A model generated the notes under the pieces. The model was not told where the DNA came from and made no database searches. It worked only from the letters and a program-made list of their open reading frames with translations. Shown piece by piece: positions 56,753 to 64,000 of a DNA stretch of 64,000 bases. The position numbers and the translations under genes were made by a program. The stretch comes from an uncultured Cellvibrionales bacterium (GTDB lineage: Bacteria > Pseudomonadota > Gammaproteobacteria > Pseudomonadales > Cellvibrionaceae), in the NCBI GenBank assembly GCA_913050115.1, contig CAJWZU010000004.1:24724-88723 (forward strand), in the 5' to 3' direction. Each line of letters starts with the position of its first letter. Positions within the stretch are counted from its first letter, which is position 1.

Positions 56753-57838
56753 CTACCGAATTAACCTCCCACCCATGTTACTACGCAGTGCTCTAAGCGT
56801 TTCTTCAAGCGCATCGGGTTTATAGGTCAGCGCAAGCGCTTGACCTTTACTAATTTTTTTATCCAGTACTAAAACAGCTAAACATTGCTCCAGCGTTTGG
56901 TTACCCAATGCTCTGCCTGTTTCCATCATAGAGCGAATCTGCTCGGGCTTGTGCTGTCTGATTAGGTTGGCAATAGCTGGGGTTATAATCAGCACTTCAT
57001 TCACAGGTATTCTGGCATTACCCTGCTCATTTTTAACCAACACTTGAGTAACCACAGCTCGTAATACTTGCGATAATTGTGCCCTAATTCCCTCCTGCTC
57101 TTCACCAGAAAAAGCACCGACCAAACGATCGATCACTCCAACAGCATCATTAGTATGCAGGGTTGAAAACACCAAATGACCGGTTTCAGCAGCCATTAAC
57201 GCCGCATGCATAGTATCGGTATCTCGCATCTCTCCTAACAGTATAACGTCAGGGTCTTCTCGCATAGCGGCTTGAATAGCATCGGAAAAACTATTCACAT
57301 CACTGCCAATTTCGCGCTGGTGAATCATAGACGTCTTATTAGCATGCACGTACTCTATCGGGTCCTCGATGGTTAATATGTGACAAGGACGACTTTGATT
57401 AATCATATCTATCAAGCAGGCCAGAGTGGTAGATTTTCCGCTACCAGTTGGACCGGTGATTAAAACTAAACCGTCTTTATAAAGCGGTAATTTAGCCAAC
57501 TGCTGAGGAAGCCCTAACTCTTCAAGGCTCAAAATAGTGTTATCCAGTCTGCGCGCCGCAATAGCCAATTGGCCCTGCTGATAATAAATATTCATTCGAA
57601 AACGAATATTTATGGCTAACGAGTAACCAATGTCAATGCTTCTTTTATCCTCTAATTTTTGCTGCTGTCCATACGATAACAATTTTTTAACCATAGCCTC
57701 TATCTGTTCTTCACTACTAACTTGCTCGGATATATCAAGCCCACCTTTAACGCGATATACAATGGGCTGACCCGATGTTATATGAACATCTGATGCCTTA
57801 ATCTCTTCACATTTATGCAAGCAGCTTTCTATAAACAT
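56753..57838 (-). CDS. PilT-like retraction ATPase
   Basis: A 361-aa ATPase without the N-terminal MshEN domain or zinc site, as in PilT/PilU. It has Walker A GPTGSGKSTTLACL, IEDPIEYVH, LGEMRDTDTM, GHLVFSTLHTNDA, and AIANLIRQHK, a variant of the PilT AIRNLIRE box. Its presence inside the assembly operon predicts a retractable pilus rather than a plain secretion system. Confidence 0.93.
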   Translation of the reverse strand: MFIESCLHKCEEIKASDVHITSGQPIVYRVKGGLDISEQVSSEEQIEAMVKKLLSYGQQQKLEDKRSIDIGYSLAINIRFRMNIYYQQGQLAIAARRLDNTILSLEELGLPQQLAKLPLYKDGLVLITGPTGSGKSTTLACLIDMINQSRPCHILTIEDPIEYVHANKTSMIHQREIGSDVNSFSDAIQAAMREDPDVILLGEMRDTDTMHAALMAAETGHLVFSTLHTNDAVGVIDRLVGAFSGEEQEGIRAQLSQVLRAVVTQVLVKNEQGNARIPVNEVLIITPAIANLIRQHKPEQIRSMMETGRALGNQTLEQCLAVLVLDKKISKGQALALTYKPDALEETLRALRSNMGGRLIR

Positions 57839-57883
57839 AGTGATCGATTCAATTTATAATTAATATTAATGTGGCTATTAATG

Positions 57884-58501
57884 TTAAAAAGCAAATGTAA
57901 GTGATGCCGTTAACTCAGATTGATAATTTGTTATATCTGTACTTTCAGAATTAATACTTATTTTTGTAACCACCACCATATATGGTAAATTTTTAATTTG
58001 ATAAAGTAACGACTTTAGTTGTTCGAACTCGCCACGTAACTTAATGGTAAATTGAGGACGAGCTAACACTTGGTCACTTTCAGCTGTTTTAACCTTTGCA
58101 AGAGACGTCAACTCTACATCGGAACGATTAATACTAAGAATACGCAATTTCTCGCCATCACAGAGGCGAGTAATTTCTTCTCTTACCGTCGCTATAGCAT
58201 CGTTTTGAGTTAAATCGATAAATGTATCTTCAAAACCTGACACGGTGACTAACTCACCACTTATTACATTTTTAATATCCTCTAGCTCTGCCTTTAAATC
58301 TACAACCTTTACTTTGCTCAATATTAAAACCTTAAACTTATCAAGATCGTTATTTATCGTCACTAACTCCTCATCTAAAACCAGTATTTCGAAATTCATA
58401 GCTTGAACCCGAAATATAACGTAACAAGAAATAACCGCAGAAAAAATCAGGAGAACCAACAACATTTGTTCGCGTTTACTTTTTGGCATCAAATTTTTCA
58501 T
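57884..58501 (-). CDS. PilO-like protein
   Basis: A 205-aa bitopic protein. A short basic cytosolic end (MPKSKREQ) is followed by a membrane helix (LLVLLIFSAVISCYVIF), a coiled coil (about 35-75) and a ferredoxin-like domain (about 120-205, FTIKLRGEFEQLKSLLYQIK). This layout is that of PilO/GspM. Its start overlaps the PilMN-like stop (ATGA), and it should pair with the PilN-like part of that fusion. Confidence 0.85.
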   Translation of the reverse strand: MKNLMPKSKREQMLLVLLIFSAVISCYVIFRVQAMNFEILVLDEELVTINNDLDKFKVLILSKVKVVDLKAELEDIKNVISGELVTVSGFEDTFIDLTQNDAIATVREEITRLCDGEKLRILSINRSDVELTSLAKVKTAESDQVLARPQFTIKLRGEFEQLKSLLYQIKNLPYMVVVTKISINSESTDITNYQSELTASLTFAF

Positions 58502-60270
58502 TGCGACTCTCTAGCGCTAATAATGAAAGTAAAATCATAGCGCTTAGCATTGACTTTGCTTGGGCTATCACTGATATACATATCCCACGATTCTAGCTTT
58601 CGCGACAACACACTATTAAAATTGTCTATCGAGGCTTGAGTAAGTGCCCACCCTTTAATATTAAACTGATACCAGTCATCCTCTATCACTGATACGAGTA
58701 AAACTTCGTTTGGTATAGTATTTTCTAGTATTGGCAGTAAAGCTTGCGAAAAATTTTGTCGCTCTATCAATATCGTTTCGATCAAATTAGCGCGGGTGCT
58801 TAACGTAGAAGATTCCTCTCTAAGCTTGCTTAATTGGTTATTAAGTTCAATAACTTCATTGTTAATAGACTCTATTTTCTCATTGGTTTCTTTTTTATTT
58901 TCAAGCTTTATGCTGGCCGCTTGACGCTCTTTCTCTAAACCGTTTAATTTACTAAAAAAATATATTTCTTGTATCGCAGCTCCCATCATTACGACAAATA
59001 CAGCAAAGGCTAACTGAAAGCGAACTTGCTTAAAAAGCGGTGGCGGTGGTGGATGCCCCGCTAAGCCTACTGCTAATGGTCGAGCTGTAATATGCAGCAA
59101 ACTATCACTGGCCCCAATAACCCTGATAGCTGCAGCCTTATGACTACTCCATTCAGCTATTTTTTCTAATTGATCTGATGGTACTAGAAAATAATCCGAC
59201 GGCTTTATTGGGATAATGAATTTTTCTTGCAGTTCAGAAAAAACTGATTTGGCTTGTGGATGTATAGCTTGCCAATAAATTGCAACCGTATTGTCATCTA
59301 TAAATGGCTGGCAAAGTGTGTAAATAACATCAGCGCTGATGACACTGTCTTGAATATTGACATGATTACTTTGTAAAATATTGCCATCACTCAATTTTTG
59401 CAATGACAGGTCATTAACACCTAAATCTAAAAAAATAAGATCTTGATTTTCCTCTAGATTTGCTCTTTCAGTAATGAATGCCACGGGTGATAACTGGGAT
59501 GAAAAAATATTCAACAACCGTAAATCACATTGATCAAACGCTGCTAACCATGTTTTTTTATAGTCTATCTTAATACCGATACAAATCGTATTTGACTCGC
59601 TACGTTCAAAATCAGCACGACTCCAAGTACAATCAATATCTTCATTCTCGGTCATTTTTGCTTGATGCAGCCGCTGGCAAGCATCAAATGACTGTTGTGT
59701 AATCGCGTTACTATCAATCAGTTCTTGATAAATTAAAGCCGGCGTAATGACTTGATTATTACTTTTAAGCAGTTCGTAAATCAGCTCTAAATCATGATGA
59801 TCAAGGTGTTTTTGATGTATTAGTAATTCTATTACACTGGGCGGAGCAGATTGCTCGTTGACAGCCTGTTCAATTTCCCAGTGCACAAACTCTTGCATTT
59901 GCAAGTCAGTGATAGGATTTTCTGAGTCATTTGGAAGATCCAATAATGTTAACGCCAATTCATTACAAACAAGTATCGCCCTTTTGGGAATGACATAGCC
60001 TGTGGCATTCAAGCGAGCGATCAATGTGTTCAGGTCATCGCCTGGATTAGTAGTCTGAGTAGCACTGATGTATTCGAGTGACGACTGTTTTTTATTGACC
60101 GTGACCAAGGCCAAGCTGGTTGTCTGCTTATTAGTATCAATCACCAATAACGGTTGATCTTTACCTGCTAATAATTTTTTAAATCCAGCACCTATAGCCG
60201 CCAGTTTATTAGTACTCCAGGTGCGAGCGGCGCTATCACTAGTAGCGGCTATTTTATTTTCGTCTGGCAT
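58498..60270 (-). CDS. PilM-PilN fusion protein
   Basis: A 590-aa protein. Residues about 40-405 read as an actin-like PilM fold (LLVIDTNKQTTSLALV; LIFLDLGVNDLSLQK) with a helical insertion near 140-210 that I cannot assign. A Pro run (406-411) leads to one membrane helix (about 418-439), a coiled coil (about 445-495) and a PilN-like domain (about 500-590). In classical systems PilM and PilN are separate and bind through the PilN N-terminal tail, so this fusion makes that link covalent. The nucleotide-site glycines look degenerate. Confidence 0.8.
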   Translation of the reverse strand: MPDENKIAATSDSAARTWSTNKLAAIGAGFKKLLAGKDQPLLVIDTNKQTTSLALVTVNKKQSSLEYISATQTTNPGDDLNTLIARLNATGYVIPKRAILVCNELALTLLDLPNDSENPITDLQMQEFVHWEIEQAVNEQSAPPSVIELLIHQKHLDHHDLELIYELLKSNNQVITPALIYQELIDSNAITQQSFDACQRLHQAKMTENEDIDCTWSRADFERSESNTICIGIKIDYKKTWLAAFDQCDLRLLNIFSSQLSPVAFITERANLEENQDLIFLDLGVNDLSLQKLSDGNILQSNHVNIQDSVISADVIYTLCQPFIDDNTVAIYWQAIHPQAKSVFSELQEKFIIPIKPSDYFLVPSDQLEKIAEWSSHKAAAIRVIGASDSLLHITARPLAVGLAGHPPPPPLFKQVRFQLAFAVFVVMMGAAIQEIYFFSKLNGLEKERQAASIKLENKKETNEKIESINNEVIELNNQLSKLREESSTLSTRANLIETILIERQNFSQALLPILENTIPNEVLLVSVIEDDWYQFNIKGWALTQASIDNFNSVLSRKLESWDMYISDSPSKVNAKRYDFTFIISARESQ

Positions 60271-60279
60271 ACTGTCTCA

Positions 60280-61314
60280 TCATCCAATTTTTAACGTTAT
60301 GATTGGCACCGAGCTACTGGGCATCAACAAAACTTGCATATTGGCGACAACAGGATATATACCCGCGCCCGCGCCCTCATCGATTACAACAACCAAGTGA
60401 GAACCAATAGGAATGCGCCTGCTATTTACTTCAATGCTAGTCAACTCATTTGATATAATGGCACTGCTAGCAACGGCGTAGGCATTATGGTGCCAAGTCG
60501 GTGCTGTTGTAGCGCCAAAACCGTGTATTTGTGTTTCATCTATAGCCAATTCACCCAGCTCAAAATGATAAGTCTGCCACGGCAAAGCGGAACTGTTGTC
60601 AAACACAATCAGACTCACTTTTTTGCCTGTGGTAACAATTGCACCGGAGTCATTGATCACCGTAAAAGCAAGCTGTCCTAAAGCCACACTCCATTGCGCC
60701 ATGCTCGTTTCCTGAGTCACACTGGCATTAAAAGACTCAAACTTTTTGGTCGTTGCATCCGTTAAAACATTTCCCAAGGTGTAGCGAAAAGATTGATCAG
60801 ACGGTGCGTCTAAAATATATGGCATATTCCATAAATCACGAAACTGCCTGTCAGAGTCTAATGCAGAGCTGGGTAAGTAAGACCCTCTGTACCCTTTGAA
60901 CTGCGCATGCTGAGCCAAGGGCATTACCGTGCCATCGGTTTTAATGTATTTCGGAACATAACTGTCAAAACTAGACCAACTTGCAGAGTACGGATTAGCC
61001 ACATGATTAGACCAGCTATTATTCAACGCAATTAATGGCTGTATTGAGTCTGACCCACTGCTAGGGATGGGCGGCAGCGTGCCGTTATCAAACACAAAAC
61101 CTGATATAAGTTGCGAATTATGGCCATGATCTTTCACTTTAACTAAACCGTCGGCAATGAGATTTAACCGCTGAATAGACCCGGTATACCGTTGCTGGCC
61201 ATCGTCTTGCTCTATAAAAGACAACGAGGCCGCGGCCAAGGTGCCAATAATAAACAACACTATTAGTAATTCTAATAATGTAAAACCGCAATACTTGCTG
61301 ATTTTAAAATTCAT
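60280..61314 (-). CDS. Large pseudopilin 2
   Basis: A 344-aa prepilin-like protein with a short leader and the cleavage site CG/FTLLELLIVLFIIGTLA, with Glu at +5. The 300-residue C-terminal part is unusually big and beta-rich, with no family recognised. I use the ATG at 61314, which overlaps the upstream pseudopilin stop (ATGA). It may be a minor, tip-located pilin, an inference from size and position. Confidence 0.85.
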   Translation of the reverse strand: MNFKISKYCGFTLLELLIVLFIIGTLAAASLSFIEQDDGQQRYTGSIQRLNLIADGLVKVKDHGHNSQLISGFVFDNGTLPPIPSSGSDSIQPLIALNNSWSNHVANPYSASWSSFDSYVPKYIKTDGTVMPLAQHAQFKGYRGSYLPSSALDSDRQFRDLWNMPYILDAPSDQSFRYTLGNVLTDATTKKFESFNASVTQETSMAQWSVALGQLAFTVINDSGAIVTTGKKVSLIVFDNSSALPWQTYHFELGELAIDETQIHGFGATTAPTWHHNAYAVASSAIISNELTSIEVNSRRIPIGSHLVVVIDEGAGAGIYPVVANMQVLLMPSSSVPIITLKIG

Positions 61315-62048
61315 TGATAAATACACCGAACAATATCGTCACCACTGGCGTTACAAACATCTAGCTCACTGTCATAAACTCCGTTTGCGCCCATTGATAC
61401 AATTCGGGCTCGGCTTTTATCTGTTAAATCAAAAACTAAATAAGGCCGACCAAACTTTGCATGCGGGGTATCGCTTCCAGACTGCCCGACCAATCGCCAA
61501 TCAAACAGGCATTGATCATTACTGCTATTTTCATTGCAAGGCGGGTTAGTCGCTCTCGCAACGTTATTGGCAACCGGTGCCAGAGTAAATGGGTCAGGAA
61601 CCGCTCTTTGAAGCACAATAGCAGCGCTATTAATACTCACCGAATTACCTGACCCATCCAGCGCTAATTCGTCGCCAATATCAACCAGGCCAGAATCACC
61701 ACCGGACATATAAGGCCCACGCCAACCTAACGCATAATCTTTATTCCAGTCAGCTAACATGCCTTTTTCAAAAAGAAAACTCAGATCAGCAGCCGATGTT
61801 CGAGTAACTGCGATTAAGTTATCTTTTTGAAAACGAATGATGGCTTGACGGACTTGTTCCATTTCATACTGCGCAACTTGATACTGTGCATCGCTACGCT
61901 GTTGACCGCTGTAGCTACTAACAACCATGCCGCTAATAACCGCGAGTATAGCCACCACAACCATTAACTCCAGTAGTGTAAAACCCTGATTCAATCGCTT
62001 AAAAACAACTGGTTTACTTATCGCCTGGGTTGTAAGTTTATTGATCAT
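61311..62048 (-). CDS. Pseudopilin 1
   Basis: A 245-aa prepilin-like protein with a 22-residue leader and QG/FTLLELMVVVAILAVISG. A long amphipathic helix (RSDAQYQVAQYEMEQVRQAI) follows, then a globular domain with four cysteines (CNENSSNDQC, and DVCN...RCIY at the end), suggesting two disulfides. The fold resembles GspG-type or minor pilins. It is the first gene after the pilin terminator. Confidence 0.87.
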   Translation of the reverse strand: MINKLTTQAISKPVVFKRLNQGFTLLELMVVVAILAVISGMVVSSYSGQQRSDAQYQVAQYEMEQVRQAIIRFQKDNLIAVTRTSAADLSFLFEKGMLADWNKDYALGWRGPYMSGGDSGLVDIGDELALDGSGNSVSINSAAIVLQRAVPDPFTLAPVANNVARATNPPCNENSSNDQCLFDWRLVGQSGSDTPHAKFGRPYLVFDLTDKSRARIVSMGANGVYDSELDVCNASGDDIVRCIYQ

Positions 62049-62059
62049 GCTTAGCCCCT

Positions 62060-62095
62060 AAAAAAATGGGAGCCTCTAAAATCAGAGGCTCCCAT
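62060..62095 (-). terminator. Terminator after the pilin gene
   Basis: Perfect 12-bp stem ATGGGAGCCTCT / AGAGGCTCCCAT with a 6-nt loop, followed on the minus strand by T7. It lies between the large pilin and the rest of the cluster and would make pilin mRNA more abundant, with read-through feeding the assembly genes. Confidence 0.92.
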
Positions 62096-62130
62096 TAAGC
62101 TCATAAAATATGAACTTAGTTCTTTAAAAC

Positions 62131-63111
62131 TTATTGCTTCTGATCTGTAAACTCAGCAATTTCTTCATCTAGGAAGTCACCGCGAGCATCAATGATAGCC
62201 ACGACCTTACCAGTAGAAGCAACAACATCAGTATTATCACCGAGAACACTAGTACCAATTTTAACTAGCGCTATGTAGTGCGCATACTTATCCTTGGCAA
62301 TTTGTCCGTAAAACGGTGCTTTACCTAACATCGCTTCAGAGTTAGTACCCACCATGGTAGAAGCCTGGCCAATACCTAGACCTACGATTACATCATTAGC
62401 TTCGCCGCCAACTTTAATGTTGTTATAACCACCATCACCACGCTTCCAAACCATTAATGGATCTCCATTAGTTAATGGGGCACTAAAACCACGGCCGCGA
62501 TTTCGGTTTGAACCAGTACGTGGCCCCTCGAACATGTGGTTAGGAATGGTAATACCAGATAGCACACCAGTAACATCAGCACCTGCTACAGTGCCTAATC
62601 CAGCTGCGAAGCCCATCTGAACAGTATCAGCAGTTTCATCACAGGCCAGTGTGGCGCCATAACGTACAGAGCTAACGCCAGCATCCTCTAATCCACTAAC
62701 ATCAGCAATTGCCAATAAATCAAACTTACTAGCAAGTTTTAGCCCAAGACCACCGCTAATACCGTTCAAGTTACTACCGCCACCGATTTTGTAGGCATTC
62801 GCGGCGTCATTAAGAGTAACTGACGGACCATTCACTATAGCGGTGATAGCAGAAGGCTGACCATCAGCTTCATTGTATGGACGGCAAGCCAATGACTCTA
62901 AATCATTCGGCAACTGACCTTGAGTTGCCTCATAAACACGCACAGAATTTTCTAGCGCAGCAATAGTATTGGTCGCTGTACCTTGTGCGGCATTTTCTTC
63001 TTGATTACCAAAGGTTCCAACAACAGCACCACCGATGGTGGCCAAAATGGCTACAACTACTAAAAGCTCCAATAGCGTAAATCCGTCTTGCTTCTTCTTA
63101 AAGTTTTTCAT
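62131..63111 (-). CDS. Probable major pilin, large form
   Basis: A 326-aa prepilin with leader MKNFKKKQDG and site G/FTLLELLVVVAILATIGG, Glu at +5. Residues about 30-60 continue the N-terminal helix (NTIAALENSVRVYEATQGQL). The rest is a large Gly/Ala-rich domain, twice the size of a common type IVa pilin. Two cysteines (LACRPY, TLACDE) may form a disulfide. GGAAA-like GGAAATAATT lies before the ATG at 63111. The own terminator and first place in the cluster suggest the main subunit. Confidence 0.87.
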   Translation of the reverse strand: MKNFKKKQDGFTLLELLVVVAILATIGGAVVGTFGNQEENAAQGTATNTIAALENSVRVYEATQGQLPNDLESLACRPYNEADGQPSAITAIVNGPSVTLNDAANAYKIGGGSNLNGISGGLGLKLASKFDLLAIADVSGLEDAGVSSVRYGATLACDETADTVQMGFAAGLGTVAGADVTGVLSGITIPNHMFEGPRTGSNRNRGRGFSAPLTNGDPLMVWKRGDGGYNNIKVGGEANDVIVGLGIGQASTMVGTNSEAMLGKAPFYGQIAKDKYAHYIALVKIGTSVLGDNTDVVASTGKVVAIIDARGDFLDEEIAEFTDQKQ

Positions 63112-63308
63112 AATTATTTCCAAAATTAAAGTTTAGAATCCTCACCATACCCACTATGGCTGTTGGCTCATATTGTTTGTATCCCAAACGGATACGGTAT
63201 TATTAACAAGCAACCCCTCGCTGCCTTGTGCTGTTGATTATTAATTTTTATCACCCCGCAAGAGATTCTTTTGAAGTGATTTTGCTAAACTAATAATCAA
63301 ATACGGTA

Positions 63309-63500
63309 TTACGGTGCAGCGCCTTGATGTTTAGATACCTCACCGATAACAAAACGATATTGCGGTCCAGCGTCAATAATAACTTCCTTTTGATTGCGCT
63401 TAAGAATCTTGACCGACACTTTAAAACCCGAGTAACCATCGTGTGCAACAGCCTGCTCGTAGAGTTCAATTAATTTATTTTTTACATGATCATCTTGCAT
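63309..63500 (-). CDS. Small protein upstream of pilin gene
   Basis: A 63-aa soluble protein, MQDDHVKNKLIELYEQAV at the start, then basic strands (FKVSVKILKRNQKEVIID) and QYRFVIGEV. I do not recognise it. The ATG at 63500 has AGGGTGG 5 bp upstream, which decides the start over a GTG at 63509. It precedes the pilin gene by 197 bp on the same strand and could be a regulator or unrelated. Confidence 0.5.
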   Translation of the reverse strand: MQDDHVKNKLIELYEQAVAHDGYSGFKVSVKILKRNQKEVIIDAGPQYRFVIGEVSKHQGAAP

Positions 63501-63693
63501 TGTTTCCACCCTATACTGCTCATATTCCGTGATGAACGCTTACTGTCTTTCTAAGTTAGGCAGCATAATTTTTTAAGCCCACTCACTCATCAATCTAATT
63601 GATGAGTATTGATATTTAAACTTGAATCACTAAAGTATCACTCGACTAAAAACACTCGGCCTTAAACTTAATCGCTACTGAATAATGAGCAAC

Positions 63694-63804
63694 AAACAAA
63701 CCGTATAAAACTTGTGCGTGCTTGTGTTTTTAGTGGTGCTAACTAAAACTTGAAGTGAGATGGCTATCCCTGGTGAAGTCTTACTGTCTTTCCAAGACAG
63801 GGCA
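63694..63804 (+). repeat. Tandem repeat unit A (candidate small RNA)
   Basis: Begins with ACAAACAAACCGTATAAAAC and ends with a 50-nt core (63755-63804) identical to unit B at an offset of 196 bp. The core has a 7-bp hairpin CTGTCTT-TCC-AAGACAG. The middle parts differ more, so the ends are under selection or recently converted. Confidence 0.7.
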
Positions 63805-63827
63805 GATACTACCTAAACTCTTACCTT

Positions 63828-63852
63828 GATGCAAATGATAATCATTAGCATC
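63828..63852. promoter_or_regulatory. Fur box upstream of repeat unit B
   Basis: A 25-bp palindrome: GATGC, A, AATGAT, A, ATCATT, A, GCATC, with only the three single A positions unpaired. The inner part follows the Fur consensus GATAATGATAATCATTATC closely. It lies 48 bp before the conserved TATAAA of unit B. Confidence 0.85.
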
Positions 63853-63889
63853 AATAACTATTAAATAGTCAGCAACAATAAATAAAGAC

Positions 63890-64000
63890 AAACAAACCGT
63901 ATAAAACGTGCGAGTATTTGAGCTTCTACTGGCGCTAACTGAAATTTGAAGTGAGATGGCTATCCCTGGTGAAGTCTTACTGTCTTTCCAAGACAGGGCA
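63890..64000 (+). repeat. Tandem repeat unit B (candidate small RNA, cut by window edge)
   Basis: Copy of unit A 196 bp further on, with the same 20-nt start and an identical 50-nt core (63951-64000). It runs to the last base of the window, so its end and any terminator are not visible. The Fur box at 63828-63852 would make it iron-regulated. Confidence 0.7.

Larger units (their letters stand above)
63510..64000. other. Non-coding region with tandem repeats at window edge
   Basis: About 490 bp without a gene. It holds two long tandem repeat units (about 63694-63804 and 63890-64000), a partial third unit at 63539-63566, and a strong Fur box. Structure suggests one or more small RNA genes; strand is probably plus because the conserved TATAAA precedes the conserved core. 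Confidence 0.6.

Noticed and set aside
63124..63308. Sigma-54 promoter before the pilin gene
   Set aside because: A GGCAG...TTGCT pattern exists on the minus strand, but the GG-GC spacing is 12 instead of 10, so it does not fit the -24/-12 consensus.
63694..64000. Tandem repeats at the right edge as a CRISPR array
   Set aside because: Units are about 196 bp with long conserved parts and an embedded Fur box; CRISPR repeats are 21-48 bp with regular unique spacers, and no cas genes are present.

Overview
The window looks like chromosome of a marine gammaproteobacterium near the Cellvibrionales/Pseudomonadales. The basis is the housekeeping content: a Vfr-type CRP, trpE next to trpGDC, the amgK-murU recycling pair divergent from lptD-surA-pdxA-rsmA-apaH, the macromolecular synthesis block rpsU-yqeY-dnaG-rpoD, and class Ia nrdAB with a ferredoxin. 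No species can be named from the sequence alone. No CRISPR array, rRNA operon or intact insertion sequence was seen.

Layout. 1-3.9 kb: partial Ycf46-like AAA+ ATPase (-), coq7, an OsmC-family gene (-), a vfr/crp homologue and a small TPR gene. 3.9-9.2 kb (all -): rpe, trpE, trpG, trpD, trpC; gph, often found between rpe and trpE, is absent. 9.6-18.5 kb: murU-amgK (-), then lptD-surA-pdxA-rsmA-apaH (+), covering cell-wall recycling, outer-membrane assembly, PLP synthesis, rRNA methylation and Ap4A breakdown. 18.6-26.3 kb: galE, a secreted LigE-type DNA ligase and a DMT transporter (-); cca and a pteridine reductase (+); folK, folB, a DUF2947-like gene and tsaD (-). 26.6-31.8 kb: rpsU, yqeY, dnaG, rpoD and a CAU tRNA that reads best as tRNA-Ile2. 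Just downstream lies a scrambled second copy of that tRNA. 32.5-37.4 kb: an AT-rich RluA-type gene and several poorly characterised genes. 37.6-41.8 kb: nrdA-nrdB-ferredoxin with NrdR boxes and a DnaA-like box. 41.8-43.6 kb: pldA and a DUF4136 lipoprotein.

The right third is accessory-like and more AT-rich. A kinase-formylglycine-generating-enzyme fusion gene is decaying (44.0-46.2 kb). An fbpABC-type ferric iron importer (47.0-50.7 kb) has a Fur box upstream. A roughly 120-bp dispersed repeat occurs three times (about 43.9, 46.7 and 51.1 kb) and brackets both modules. From 63.1 down to 51.2 kb a compact minus-strand cluster encodes a type IV filament system: a large pilin, two pseudopilins, a PilM-PilN fusion, PilO-like, PilT-like ATPase, PilB/GspE ATPase, PilC/GspF platform, PilP-like protein, secretin and a Sel1-repeat lipoprotein. 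No prepilin peptidase is in the window.

The window ends in tandem non-coding repeats (63.5-64.0 kb) containing a strong palindromic Fur box. They resemble the layout of tandem iron-regulated small RNAs. This repeat array and the atypical pilus cluster are the best candidates for something undescribed.
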